Positions 27,301 through 36,336 of a stretch of 64,000 nucleotides of DNA are shown here, in pieces (the first letter of the stretch is position 1; each line of letters starts with the position of its first letter). This DNA is from Marinobacter lipolyticus. GTDB taxonomy: Bacteria > Pseudomonadota > Gammaproteobacteria > Pseudomonadales > Oleiphilaceae. The DNA lies in the NCBI RefSeq assembly GCF_018424605.1, contig NZ_QTKT01000001.1:372001-436000 (forward strand). Reading direction: 5' to 3'. The translations under genes and the position numbers were made by a program. A model generated the notes under the pieces. That model saw only the letters and a program-made list of their open reading frames with translations, did no database searches and was not told the origin of the DNA.

Positions 27301-27869
27301 TCCGGCGCCGGTTTCGGGAACAGGTCCGGCCAGGCCGCCTTCAGATAGAGAAGCATCGACCAGAACGTGAGTACGGCGGCCAGATACAACAGCCCGGTGC
27401 CGACCCACGCCCAGAACACCCCCGGCGGCACCGCCAGCAGGATGATGATGGACACCATCTGGGCGGTGGTTTTGATCTTGCCAATATAAGACACCGCCAC
27501 GCTGGCCCGGCTACCGATCTCCGCCATCCACTCCCGCAAGGCGGAAATGACAATTTCCCGGCCAATGATCACGGTGGCCGGAATGGTCAGGATCAGGCTG
27601 GCGTGCTCTTCAATCAGCACCGTGAGCGCCACCGCCACCATCAACTTGTCCGCCACCGGGTCAAGGAAAGCCCCGAACGGCGTGCTCTGGTTCAGTTTTC
27701 GCGCCAGGTAGCCGTCCAGCCAATCCGTGGCGCCTGCCAACGCAAAGATAGCGGCACTGACCAGATAGCTCCACTGCACCGGCAGGTAAAAGATCACCAC
27801 GAAAACGGGGATCATCACTATGCGGGATAGCGTCAGTATGTTCGGTAGATTCATGCTGTCCTTACTCAT
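27261..27869 (-). CDS. pgsA: CDP-diacylglycerol--glycerol-3-phosphate 3-phosphatidyltransferase
   Basis: Membrane enzyme of 202 residues that makes phosphatidylglycerol phosphate, the first committed step to PG and cardiolipin. The CDP-alcohol phosphotransferase signature is complete: DWLDGYLARKLNQSTPFGAF followed by LDPVADK, with all the conserved Asp, Gly and Arg positions. Several hydrophobic helices surround it. It starts inside the uvrC stop through an ATGAGTAA overlap, as expected for the gacA-uvrC-pgsA operon of gammaproteobacteria. Its end overlaps the convergent lipoprotein gene by 40 bases. Confidence 0.96.
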   Translation of the reverse strand: MSKDSMNLPNILTLSRIVMIPVFVVIFYLPVQWSYLVSAAIFALAGATDWLDGYLARKLNQSTPFGAFLDPVADKLMVAVALTVLIEEHASLILTIPATVIIGREIVISALREWMAEIGSRASVAVSYIGKIKTTAQMVSIIILLAVPPGVFWAWVGTGLLYLAAVLTFWSMLLYLKAAWPDLFPKPAPDQSRQLDSQARNS

Positions 27870-29700
27870 CGTGCAGTGCTGCGTATATGTTTTCCGCCAG
27901 GGCCTTGCTGATGCCCTGCACCTTGGTCATTTCCCCGACACTGGCCTTGCGAAGTTCCTGGATACCACCGAAATAGCGGATCAGATCCCGGCGACGTTTT
28001 GGCCCCACGCCCTCGATGCCTTCCAGCGTCGATTGCCGCCGCTTTTTGTCCCGCCGTGCGCGATGGCCGGTGATGGCAAAGCGGTGGGACTCGTCGCGAA
28101 TGTGCTGGATCAGGTGCAATGCCGGTGAATCCGCCGGAACCCGGAAGACGTCGCCGGTCATCGCGTCAATCAGTTGCTCCATACCGGCACGCCGGGTCAC
28201 CCCCTTCGCTACGCCAATCAGCGGGATATCAGAAATTCCCAGCTCATCAAAGACTTCCCGGGCAATGTTCAACTGCCCCTTACCGCCATCTATGAACACC
28301 AGATCGGGACGCTTGCCCTCGCCTGACACCATGCGTTTATAGCGGCGGGTCAGTACCTGGCGCATCGCGGCGTAGTCGTCTCCGGCGGTGACACCTTCAA
28401 TATTGTAGAGCCGGTAATCGCTTTTCAGCGGACCATTCTCATCGAAAACCACGCAGGATGCGACCGTGTTTTCGCCATGGCTATGGCTGATATCGAAGCA
28501 TTCCATACGCGCCGGGGTTTCCGCCAGCTCCAGCATGTCCCGCAAGGCTAGCAGACGGCGGTAGACCGTTTCCTTGCTCGCCAGGTGGCTGAGCAGGGTC
28601 TGGCGGGCGTTGGTCATCGCCAGCTCAAGCCATTGCCGGCGTTCACCCCGCACGTTACGACGGATGCGGGTATCCCGTCCCGCCGACTCGGTCAGGGCCT
28701 GGGCCAGCAGTTCCTGCCCTTCCACCTCCACAGGCACCAGAACGTCCCGGGGAATCTCCCGACGGGTACTGCCGCCAAAATAGTATTGGCCAAGGAATGC
28801 GCTCAGCAGTTCCGCCTCTGATTGTTCGATGGAGTAGCGGGGAAAATAGTCCTTGGTGCCCAGCACCCGTCCGCCGCGAACGATAATCACCACAATACAC
28901 ACCACACCGGCATCCTGGGCGATCGCCACCACATCCGCATCGCCGCCTTCACCGTCGACAGATTGCTGCTCCTGCACGTGGCGCAGATGATTGATCTGAT
29001 CCCGGTAACCTGCCGCCTTCTCGAACTCGAGGTTCTTTGAGGCGGTTTCCATCGCCGCCATCAGGTCGTGGATAATCGCCGGGTTCTTCCCCTCCAGGAA
29101 CATGGCGGCGTGGCGGATGTCCTCCTGGTACTCCTCAGGCGTCACATAGCCGACACAAGGTGCCGTGCATCGATTGATCTGGTACTGCAGGCAGGGCCGG
29201 GTCCGGTTTCTAAAATAACTTTCACTACAAGATCTTATACGGAAAACCTTTTGCAGAATATTAAGGCTTTCCTTGACCGCCCCGGAACTGGGAAAGGGGC
29301 CGAACCAGGTGCCGCCACCTTTTTTCGTGCGCCCGCGCCGAAAGGTCAGTGAGGGGTAGTCAGAATGGGAAGACAGAAAGATGTAGGGGTAGGATTTATC
29401 ATCCCGCAGCAGGATGTTGTACGGCGGCCTCAGTGACTTGATGAGGTTCTGCTCAAGCAACAGCGCTTCGGTTTCGCTGCCGGTGATGGTCACTTCGATG
29501 GACGCGATTTTCGCCACCAGCGCTTCCGTCTTGGGCGCCAGCCCGGTCTTGCGGAAGTAGCTTCCGACGCGCTTCCTGAGGTTGCGGGCTTTACCCACAT
29601 ACAGCACCGAACCGCCCTCATCGTACATACGATATACACCGGGCCGTTCAGTCAGTTGCTTGAGGAAACTGCGGGAGTCGAATTCAGACCTTGTGGGCAT
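27862..29700 (-). CDS. uvrC: UvrABC excision nuclease subunit C
   Basis: Nucleotide excision repair nuclease of 612 residues that makes both incisions around a lesion bound by UvrB. N-terminal GIY-YIG domain: GVYRMYDEGGSVLYVGKARN. The middle UVR region, the C-terminal RNase H-like nuclease with CFDISHSHGENTVAS and VFIDGGKGQL, and the terminal helix-hairpin-helix EGVGPKRRRDLIRYFGG are all visible. Length is normal. The start overlaps the gacA stop by 17 bases, so both are translated from one message. Confidence 0.97.
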   Translation of the reverse strand: MPTRSEFDSRSFLKQLTERPGVYRMYDEGGSVLYVGKARNLRKRVGSYFRKTGLAPKTEALVAKIASIEVTITGSETEALLLEQNLIKSLRPPYNILLRDDKSYPYIFLSSHSDYPSLTFRRGRTKKGGGTWFGPFPSSGAVKESLNILQKVFRIRSCSESYFRNRTRPCLQYQINRCTAPCVGYVTPEEYQEDIRHAAMFLEGKNPAIIHDLMAAMETASKNLEFEKAAGYRDQINHLRHVQEQQSVDGEGGDADVVAIAQDAGVVCIVVIIVRGGRVLGTKDYFPRYSIEQSEAELLSAFLGQYYFGGSTRREIPRDVLVPVEVEGQELLAQALTESAGRDTRIRRNVRGERRQWLELAMTNARQTLLSHLASKETVYRRLLALRDMLELAETPARMECFDISHSHGENTVASCVVFDENGPLKSDYRLYNIEGVTAGDDYAAMRQVLTRRYKRMVSGEGKRPDLVFIDGGKGQLNIAREVFDELGISDIPLIGVAKGVTRRAGMEQLIDAMTGDVFRVPADSPALHLIQHIRDESHRFAITGHRARRDKKRRQSTLEGIEGVGPKRRRDLIRYFGGIQELRKASVGEMTKVQGISKALAENIYAALHDE

Positions 29701-30346
29701 CGAGCAACCCGAGCCGGACCGCCATCAGAGCGAGCTCAACGTCACTGGATATTTCCAGTTTCTCGAAAATCCGGTAACGGTAACTGTTGACGGTTTTGGG
29801 GCTGAGACAGAGCTTGTCGGAAATGTCCTGCACTTTCTGGCAATCCACCACCATCATGGCAATCTGCATTTCACGCTCGGACAGCCGGTCAAACAGGGAG
29901 AGATCCCCATCTTCGCCGTTGTGATCACCGCCGAGCTGCTTCAGCGCCATTTTCTGGGCGATCTCGGGGCTGATGTAACGCTGACCGGAATGAGCCATGC
30001 GGATGGCGCGCACCATTTCCTTGATGTCCGCACCTTTGGTGATATAAGCGGAAGCACCGCTCTGCATGACACGGGTGGGGTATGGGTCATCGGCACACGC
30101 GGTCACCACGATCACGCGAATGGAATCGTCGATCCTGAGGATCCGACGAGTGGCTTCCAGACCGCCGATACCGGGCATTCGAATGTCCATCAGCACAATG
30201 TCCGGTGACTGTTTGCGGACAAACTCAATGGCGTCCTCACCGGAGGAGGCCTGGCCGATGACGTCAATATCGGGGTTATCCGCCAGCATCCGGGTTATGC
30301 CCGAACGCACCAGCTCATGGTCATCTACAACCAATACCCTGATCAA
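29684..30346 (-). CDS. gacA: GacA/UvrY response regulator
   Basis: Response regulator of 220 residues, partner of the GacS/BarA sensor kinase; in relatives it activates small RNAs that titrate CsrA/RsmA. The receiver domain has the acidic pair VLVVDDHELVR, phosphorylation site DIVLMDIRMPG (Asp near 54) and the YITKGAD lysine. The LuxR-type helix-turn-helix is LSEREMQIAMMV with LCLSPKTVNSYRYRIFEKL. The start is TTG with a GAGGTGA site; TTG starts are known for gacA in Pseudomonas. It heads the operon with uvrC and pgsA. Confidence 0.95.
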   Translation of the reverse strand: MIRVLVVDDHELVRSGITRMLADNPDIDVIGQASSGEDAIEFVRKQSPDIVLMDIRMPGIGGLEATRRILRIDDSIRVIVVTACADDPYPTRVMQSGASAYITKGADIKEMVRAIRMAHSGQRYISPEIAQKMALKQLGGDHNGEDGDLSLFDRLSEREMQIAMMVVDCQKVQDISDKLCLSPKTVNSYRYRIFEKLEISSDVELALMAVRLGLLDAHKV

Positions 30347-30449
30347 AACTCACCTCGCACACCGCTTCTGGTAGAAACAGGGCGATTGTACCGTTTAAGA
30401 AGTTCCCGGGGTAGGTATTTTCCCGCATTCACCGAAACTGAACGGCTGT

Positions 30450-30701
30450 TCAAGCAGGATGCCCCAGCCCGGCGGTGTTTTCCACCGGGTCGAACCACAC
30501 CACCAGCTCACCTCTTGTGACCGCCGCCCTCACCCGGGCTCTCTCTGCCAGCGGGTTTTCGGTGTCGTTGAGCCCGTGGTAGCGGGTGCAATACTCGTCG
30601 ACAAGGCCCTCAATCTGGTCTTCCGCAAGCAACGCGGTATCCACCACGAACTTCTCTTCCCGCGGATCTGCCTGCCCGGGCTGGCTGATGTCATCAGTCA
30701 T
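30450..30701 (-). CDS. YheU-like (UPF0270) small protein
   Basis: Small protein of about 83 residues that resembles the YheU/UPF0270 family: a hydrophobic start (VDTALLAEDQIEGLVDEYCT), a middle ending in AERARVRAAVTRGELVVWFD, and a short tail. Its function is unknown in any organism I can recall. The upstream TTG could serve as a start, but the ATG at 30701 has an AGGAGA site 4-5 bases before it. It lies alone between gacA and the chemoreceptor gene. Confidence 0.55.
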   Translation of the reverse strand: MTDDISQPGQADPREEKFVVDTALLAEDQIEGLVDEYCTRYHGLNDTENPLAERARVRAAVTRGELVVWFDPVENTAGLGHPA

Positions 30702-30757
30702 GGTGTCTCCTGTCAAAACCCCATGATAATCCCTGGCGCCTCCAGGGAGAAGCGCCC

Positions 30758-32371
30758 TCAGGATTCGGCGGTCCGGAAGCGGGCGATCAGTTGCCGCATT
30801 GACAGCGATTCCTGCCGCAGCGCTTCGCTGATGTCGCGACTGTTACCGACGCTCTGGATCAGCACATCCGCGCTGCCCTCCAGGGCCACGGTGCGCCGCC
30901 CCACCCGATCGATTTCGTCGCGCTGGGCCCGCACGGCATCGTTGATTTCAATGGTATGCCGCTGCAGGCCACCAAAACGATCACCGAGCTCCACCAGGTG
31001 CTCTTTCAAAACAACAAGATTGCGGCGATTGCCTTCTCCGGCTTCGCTCATTTCACCCAGCAAACCTTCTACGGCGGTGACGCCACCGACCAGATCACTC
31101 ACCCACTGGTGGATTTCAGTGGTGGATTCGGCGGTGCGTCGCGACAGGGTGCGCACTTCATCCGCAACCACCGCAAAGCCGCGGCCATAGTCACCCGCCC
31201 GCGCGGCCTCAATCGCCGCGTTCAGGGCCAGCAGGTTGGTCTGTTCGGCAATGTCGGCAATCACGCCGATAACCTGCTCAATCTTTCCTGTGGATGCGCC
31301 CAGCGAGGTAATAGCGGTAGACACTCGACCAATAACCTCGACGGCGTGCTCCGCACCGGCCTCGCTGTCTCGAAGGCCCGCCTGCACTTCGCCGTTGGCA
31401 GCGGCCGCGCTGGCGACGGTATCGGCTGAATTGCCAGAGGCGGCTTCAATGGCCGACACCTGGTCGGCGATCACCACCATGGAATGGCTTACATCGGCAA
31501 TCTGCGAGCGGGTGCGATCCGATGCGGTCTGAACGTCAGCGGCCTGCTGATCCAGCGCCTCGGAACGCTGGTCAAGACTCATCGAGGCGCGGCGGACGTC
31601 ACCCACGAAACCTTCGAACCGGCCAACCAGACCACCGAGGGCCGCGCACACACCGGCCACTTCATCGGACCCTGACAGCCGGGGAGCCCTGGTGAGGTCG
31701 GAGGTGCGCTCCATCTCATGGAGGTCCCGCTCAATGCCCTGCAAACGCAGGATGACCGTTGCCCGCAGCCACCAGGTCATCAGCAGAACCGCGAGCAGGA
31801 AGACGATGGACCCGGCAATCAGATAGATCTGCTGAGTCGCGAGAAAATCCAGAAGGTTGCGGGAACCGGTGTCGATTCGTTCCCGGCTGGTGCGGCGACG
31901 CTCTTCAATGGCCGCCAGCATGGGCTCAAGCGCGGGGAAAAGCTTGAAATCCACCACCTGGCCAACGCGGTAATAGCTTTTCTCGTCAATGGCAGGCGCG
32001 AGGTCCGCCAGCAGATCCTGCACCGCCTGGAACTGATCGCTTTGGTCGGCCGCCCACTGTGCCAGCAGGGCATTCTCGGACACGGCCCGCCAGTGCGCCT
32101 GGATGGATTCGCTCACAGCGTCGAATTCGGTGGTGATTTCATCCCACAGCAGAAGCTGGGCCTTCACCTTGTAAGCCAGATCCTGCAGGCGCCGATGATC
32201 ACTCTCAAGGTCTTCCAGCAGCCAGGATTCGGTGAGGTTGTTGCGGATTAGCTGCTCAGAGGCCCGTTCGGCTTCGGTAATGATTGACCAGGAAAGCGAC
32301 CCCAGACCGAATACAGCCAGTAACGACAGGGAAGCAAAAAACAGGATACGACTTCGAACGGTACTGAGCAT
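30758..32371 (-). CDS. Methyl-accepting chemotaxis protein
   Basis: Chemoreceptor of 537 residues. A transmembrane helix near residues 8-28 and a second near 185-205 ([20 protein letters not shown]) enclose a periplasmic or helical sensor region of about 150 residues; a HAMP-like segment follows. The cytoplasmic hairpin tip is perfectly typical: [20 protein letters not shown] and [15 protein letters not shown], the CheA/CheW contact region. The ligand cannot be inferred. It lies 5 kb from the cheR and cheV genes in this window and likely signals to the same pathway. Confidence 0.93.
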   Translation of the reverse strand: MLSTVRSRILFFASLSLLAVFGLGSLSWSIITEAERASEQLIRNNLTESWLLEDLESDHRRLQDLAYKVKAQLLLWDEITTEFDAVSESIQAHWRAVSENALLAQWAADQSDQFQAVQDLLADLAPAIDEKSYYRVGQVVDFKLFPALEPMLAAIEERRRTSRERIDTGSRNLLDFLATQQIYLIAGSIVFLLAVLLMTWWLRATVILRLQGIERDLHEMERTSDLTRAPRLSGSDEVAGVCAALGGLVGRFEGFVGDVRRASMSLDQRSEALDQQAADVQTASDRTRSQIADVSHSMVVIADQVSAIEAASGNSADTVASAAAANGEVQAGLRDSEAGAEHAVEVIGRVSTAITSLGASTGKIEQVIGVIADIAEQTNLLALNAAIEAARAGDYGRGFAVVADEVRTLSRRTAESTTEIHQWVSDLVGGVTAVEGLLGEMSEAGEGNRRNLVVLKEHLVELGDRFGGLQRHTIEINDAVRAQRDEIDRVGRRTVALEGSADVLIQSVGNSRDISEALRQESLSMRQLIARFRTAES

Positions 32372-32438
32372 GACAACTCCACATGCAGACTTTGCAGTGG
32401 AGTTTATGGCAATGGTATGACAGTTTTATTGCGAACGG

Positions 32439-32843
32439 CTACGCCTGGCCTTCAAGATTGGCCACCAGACGCGAATCTTCGATCGCTGCGGTGCGATGCC
32501 GGACCACGCCCTTGTATTCCTGGCTTTCGATCATCGCCATAAAGGCATCGATAGACGGATAGCGCACCAGCAGCACCTGATCCCAGGACTCGTCGGGTGG
32601 CGCAATCAGCGATCCCACACTGCGGCCGGACCAGATCACCTCGGCGCCGACGGCGCGGACACAGGCGGCGGCCTCTTTCATGTAAAGGGAATAGGCTTCG
32701 CGGCCGGAACGGTCGGCGTGTTCATCCTTGTATTGCGCCCGTTCTCGGAACCGTAGCAGGTTCAGCATGACCACCGGATGGTCTTTGGGGGTATCGGCCA
32801 GGACTTTCTGGAGCTGCTCCGGAGTAGGATTAACGGTTTCCAT
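32439..32843 (-). CDS. DUF1330-family protein
   Basis: Protein of 134 residues with the DUF1330 ferredoxin-like fold pattern: VVMLNLLRFRERAQY near residue 25, YSLYMKEAAACVRAVGAEVIW, and the closing LLVRYPSIDAFMAMIESQEY. Members are related to EthD-type small beta-alpha barrels; no enzymatic activity is established. No signal peptide or membrane helix. It stands as a single gene between the chemoreceptor and the diguanylate cyclase. Confidence 0.82.
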   Translation of the reverse strand: METVNPTPEQLQKVLADTPKDHPVVMLNLLRFRERAQYKDEHADRSGREAYSLYMKEAAACVRAVGAEVIWSGRSVGSLIAPPDESWDQVLLVRYPSIDAFMAMIESQEYKGVVRHRTAAIEDSRLVANLEGQA

Positions 32844-32953
32844 GTGCTTCCTTGGTTTTCAGGCTCTGAACGGTCGTTTGTTATGATCTGGAATCGCTGT
32901 AACTATAGCCCAGCGAGGCACGTCGTCACCAAATCGATTCAATTACATTTCGT

Positions 32954-35065
32954 TTATCCGGCATCGGTCACAAGCACTGGTTCCAGCTCACCATCGGCAA
33001 CCACCCGGTCGCGGCCGGCGCTCTTGGCGCGATACATGGCGTCGTCTGCCCGGGCCACCATGGTTTTCCGCGAGTCGCCTTTTTGCCAGCAGGCAACGCC
33101 AATACTGGCCGTTACCGGTTCAGGCACCGAGTTGATCGGCGCGGCCGCAATCGCTTTACGTACCCGCTCTGCCAGCGCGTAGCCATCGTCTCGCCCGGCG
33201 CCGGTGGCGATCACGATGAACTCTTCCCCACCCCAGCGACCGAAGTGGTCCTCCGTGCGCAATACCGCTCTCACGGTATCCGAGACCACCTTCAGGGCCT
33301 CGTCGCCGGCCTCATGGCCATAGTTGTCGTTGACCTTCTTGAAATGGTCCACATCCAGCAGCAGAACGCAGAACGAACAGTTGTGCCGGCTGGCCTTCGC
33401 CAGCTGCTTGTCCATTTCCTGCTCGGTCCGGTACCGGTTCCATGCCCCGGTCAGTGAATCTTCGATGGCCATCTTGTGGAGACGCGCGTTGGCAGCTGCC
33501 AGGGCATCCTGCTCGGCTCTCAGCATGTCGTTCAGGCGAGTGATCTCACTGACCGACGCGAGCAGGGCCATGTCTTCGGCAATTTCCACCGCCGCCAACC
33601 GCTCCACCCGTTTCCAGGGTTCACTGCTGCCACGAACCTGCTCCTGCCAGGCATCGAAAGCTTTGCGGAATTCCTCGCCCTCGCCCGGCGCGCTGACCAC
33701 AATATCGGTTTCCGGGCGACCTGCCCAGTACACCGTGTGGCTGTGTTCCCGGCGGAACAGCATTAACCAGCCGGCGGCGTCTTCACTCGGCAAGGCAACG
33801 GCCAGCAAACCGCAGGCCTCGCCCAGACTCAGGCCCTCGGCCACCTTTTCTTCAGCCAACCGGAATGTGCACCAGGCGCCGCGCTGCCGGGTGGCGGTCA
33901 GTCGCTCGATCAGTTTTGCCAGTGCATCGGAAGATGGCACTGCCCCGAATGTCTCGGTTTGCGCACCAGAATGAAACGCCAGACCACTTGCCCGGAACAG
34001 CGTCAGCCATTCGCCGCCGTACTTCTCCAGCAGCGTCGCCGGCGACACACGGGCATTGAGATCCTCGACCAGATAATCCCGGGATTCCTGCACCCGTAGC
34101 AGGTACTGGGACTCCAGTCGGGCCTTCAACAGAAAAAGTCGCTGGGTCGCCATGATCACCAGGCTACGGACCGCATCGCGCACGGTCGGAGATAGAATCA
34201 CGGCGCGCTCCGCGGTGCAGGTCACCACGCCCCAGAGCCCGGACGGACCGACAATGGCCACGGTGAGTAGCGCCGCAGCACTGAAGTATTCCAGATAACC
34301 AATCTGCATGCGCGACGGCGCCCGCAGCACGGTACCGGACACTTTAATGCTTGCCGCGTCCTCGATCCCCAACCAGGGCGCTGAAATCACCGGAATGGCC
34401 GGGGCGTGAACGTCCGGAATGCTGCGAACCTGCCGGGTGAGAAATCCCGCCCGGCGCTGGGGCGGATAGTCGCTGGCCGCGATGCGTTGGCCAAGCATCG
34501 GAGAGAGGCCGCTGGCCACGCTTTCGGCCAGGAACACCCCATGGCCGTCAGCGTCGAAATGACAGACCACCACGCGGTCGAATCGGCTGATGTCGCGAAC
34601 GCCGCGCACCAGGATATCCATCAGGTCATCGGGGTTTTCGGCGCCTGCCAGCTGCGTCAGCCACTGGTTGGCGGTACCCATCAGCCGCCGGTTGCCGAGG
34701 GCAATCACCGGCTCAACCTCGATCATCACCCATGCCCCGGAACGGAAGGCGTTCACCTGTAGGCGCACCTGCTTACCGCAAATACTGCGTTTGATCGACG
34801 TGGGGCCGTTCAACCGTTCGCGGACCGTCAACTCCTTGCGGATGCGACCGGTTACGCGGCTGCCCAGAATCGTTGCGGGGCTGCTGCCAAGTACCTCATC
34901 GACTGGCTGGCCTAAAATTTCCACCACATTGGCACTGGCTTGCGCGATACGGGAAAGCGAACTATCGAGTATGAGAACGCAGCCGCAGGGCTGGATTCGG
35001 AGGGATGATGACTCCGGGGTCCTAGTCACCCCGGGGGAATGCCGGTTTTCGCCAACCGTTTTCAA
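32954..35065 (-). CDS. Phytochrome-like diguanylate cyclase lacking chromophore residues
   Basis: Signalling enzyme of 703 residues that should make cyclic di-GMP. The N-terminus follows bacteriophytochromes: a PAS-like region with RIQPCGCVLIL (normally IQPHG), a GAF domain with FDRVVVCHFDADGHG, then IAASDYPPQRRAGFL (normally SDIPxxAR), and a PHY-like region. The cysteine that holds biliverdin should lie about ten residues before IQPHG; none is present. The GAF histidine (SPIH) is replaced by Gln in SRMQ. A coiled coil then leads to the GGDEF domain with active WGGEEF and an RTED inhibitory site five residues before it. Start is TTG (GGGAGA upstream); a GTG at 35029 is possible. Confidence 0.82.
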   Translation of the reverse strand: MKTVGENRHSPGVTRTPESSSLRIQPCGCVLILDSSLSRIAQASANVVEILGQPVDEVLGSSPATILGSRVTGRIRKELTVRERLNGPTSIKRSICGKQVRLQVNAFRSGAWVMIEVEPVIALGNRRLMGTANQWLTQLAGAENPDDLMDILVRGVRDISRFDRVVVCHFDADGHGVFLAESVASGLSPMLGQRIAASDYPPQRRAGFLTRQVRSIPDVHAPAIPVISAPWLGIEDAASIKVSGTVLRAPSRMQIGYLEYFSAAALLTVAIVGPSGLWGVVTCTAERAVILSPTVRDAVRSLVIMATQRLFLLKARLESQYLLRVQESRDYLVEDLNARVSPATLLEKYGGEWLTLFRASGLAFHSGAQTETFGAVPSSDALAKLIERLTATRQRGAWCTFRLAEEKVAEGLSLGEACGLLAVALPSEDAAGWLMLFRREHSHTVYWAGRPETDIVVSAPGEGEEFRKAFDAWQEQVRGSSEPWKRVERLAAVEIAEDMALLASVSEITRLNDMLRAEQDALAAANARLHKMAIEDSLTGAWNRYRTEQEMDKQLAKASRHNCSFCVLLLDVDHFKKVNDNYGHEAGDEALKVVSDTVRAVLRTEDHFGRWGGEEFIVIATGAGRDDGYALAERVRKAIAAAPINSVPEPVTASIGVACWQKGDSRKTMVARADDAMYRAKSAGRDRVVADGELEPVLVTDAG

Positions 35066-35188
35066 AGACTGTATTTCTCCCGTAGGGAAAGAAAGGGATT
35101 CGCTGGGGCCACATTCTCCCTGGAACTGACAGAATCCTCGATAACGCTGAGCCGGCGAGATTCACCTCATGGTATACAACTCCCGGGG

Positions 35189-35194
35189 TATAAT
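35189..35194 (+). promoter_or_regulatory. Putative -10 box for acylphosphatase
   Basis: A perfect TATAAT stands 37 bases ahead of the acylphosphatase start. No good -35 hexamer lies at 16-18 bases upstream, so the promoter is weak or needs an activator. Confidence 0.35.
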
Positions 35195-35230
35195 CTACGC
35201 TGATGAAGCGGGCGCTGAACGGGTGAGGTT

Positions 35231-35509
35231 ATGACTCAGAAACAGTGGACCATGCTGGTGTCGGGAAAGGTTCAGGGGGTGTACTACCGGGCCTCGACGC
35301 AGTCGGTGGCAAGACAGCTCGGCCTGGGCGGTTACGCCCGCAATTTGCCGGACGGCCGTGTGGAAGTGGTCGCCGAGGGCCTGGTCGAACAATTGCAGGC
35401 ACTCAGAGACTGGTGCGCCGAGGGGCCGCCGGCGGCCAGGGTATCAGCCGTGCACGTGACCGAGGCCGATGGGTCCGACTGCGGGTTCAACGATTTTCAG
35501 ACCCGATAA
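35231..35509 (+). CDS. Acylphosphatase
   Basis: Small enzyme of 92 residues that hydrolyses carboxyl-phosphate bonds such as 1,3-bisphosphoglycerate or carbamoyl phosphate. It has the catalytic loop VSGKVQGVYYRAST, with the conserved arginine, and GGYARNLPDGRVEVVAEG, with the conserved asparagine. Length is normal. The gene is a monocistron; its stop codon overlaps the A-run that belongs to the tRNA-Ser terminator on the other strand. Confidence 0.92.
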   Translation: MTQKQWTMLVSGKVQGVYYRASTQSVARQLGLGGYARNLPDGRVEVVAEGLVEQLQALRDWCAEGPPAARVSAVHVTEADGSDCGFNDFQTR

Positions 35510-35512
35510 AAA

Positions 35513-35533
35513 AACCCCGGCGTTGCCGGGGTT
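35513..35533 (-). terminator. Intrinsic terminator of tRNA-Ser
   Basis: A nine-base stem AACCCCGGC/GCCGGGGTT with a three-base loop is followed on the minus strand by a run of T (35514-35508 as A on the plus strand). It lies just past the 3' end of tRNA-Ser. On the plus strand no T-run follows the hairpin, so it acts mainly for the tRNA. Confidence 0.8.
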
Positions 35534-35539
35534 CAGTAT

Positions 35540-35630
35540 TGGCGGAGAGGGAGGGATTCGAACCCTCGATACGCTATTAACGTATACACACTTTCCAGGC
35601 GTGCGCCTTCAGCCACTCGGCCACCTCTCC
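35540..35630 (-). tRNA. tRNA-Ser (anticodon GGA)
   Basis: Reverse-strand tRNA of 91 bases with the long variable arm expected for serine. Acceptor stem GGAGAGG pairs with CCTCTCC, the anticodon loop contains GGA, the T-arm reads GGGTTCGAATCCC and the CCA end is encoded. A strong intrinsic terminator follows. Confidence 0.95.
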
Positions 35631-35779
35631 AATAAACTGTTCCAAATCAGCGACGTCGTCACTCATTTGAGGGCGCAAACTCTAAAGAATTTTCAGGCGT
35701 TTGGCAACTGCCACAACCAAAAACTCTTAAAATAAATGCCGATCCGAGGGGATCGGACAACCCGGACGGACACCTAACC

Positions 35780-36310
35780 ATGTTGATGAAAGCCGAACAA
35801 TCCATCCTTCTTCTGGTCGACCTGCAGGAAAAGCTCATGCCGGCCATCGCCCATGGCAGTGAGGTGATCCACCAGTGCCTGACCCTGGCCACTGTCGCCG
35901 GGCTGCTCGAAGTGCCGGTACTGGCTACCGAGCAACTCCCGGAAAAACTGGGCGCCAATGTGGCGGAAATCCGCGAGCTCTGTGACCAGACCATTGCCAA
36001 GTCCCATTTCGACGCCTGCCCCGACGGCCTGATTGACGCGCTGCCGGAAGGCCGCCAGCATATCGTCATTGGCGGTTGCGAGACCCATGTCTGCATGCTT
36101 CAGACAGCGCTGAGCCTGGTGGACGCCGGTTACAAGGTCTGGGTGGTCGCTGATGCTACCGGGTCACGCAACGAATTCGATCGGGATATCGCCCTGGATC
36201 GCCTGAGCGAGAGCGGAGCACGGCTGGTGACCCTGGAAATGGTGGCGTTCGAGTGGATGCGCGATTCCAGGCACCCGCAGTTCCGCAACATTCAGGGCCT
36301 GATCAAATAA
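35780..36310 (+). CDS. Isochorismatase-family hydrolase (YcaC-like)
   Basis: Cysteine hydrolase of 176 residues, isochorismatase-like. The catalytic triad is in place: Asp in LLVDLQEKL near 14, Lys in IAKSHFDAC near 75 and Cys in GGCETHVCM near 110. The shape and length match the YcaC-like branch, whose natural substrate is not known. Start could be ATG at 35780 or 35786. It precedes the cupin gene by 26 bases. Confidence 0.88.
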   Translation: MLMKAEQSILLLVDLQEKLMPAIAHGSEVIHQCLTLATVAGLLEVPVLATEQLPEKLGANVAEIRELCDQTIAKSHFDACPDGLIDALPEGRQHIVIGGCETHVCMLQTALSLVDAGYKVWVVADATGSRNEFDRDIALDRLSESGARLVTLEMVAFEWMRDSRHPQFRNIQGLIK

Positions 36311-36336
36311 AACACCCTGTACGTTTGAGGTCAGCA

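Noticed and set aside
32380..32440. Possible sigma-28 promoter ahead of the chemoreceptor gene (TAAA and GCCATAAA)
   Set aside because: The -10 half lacks the G of GCCGATAA and the spacing is short, so it is not good enough to call.
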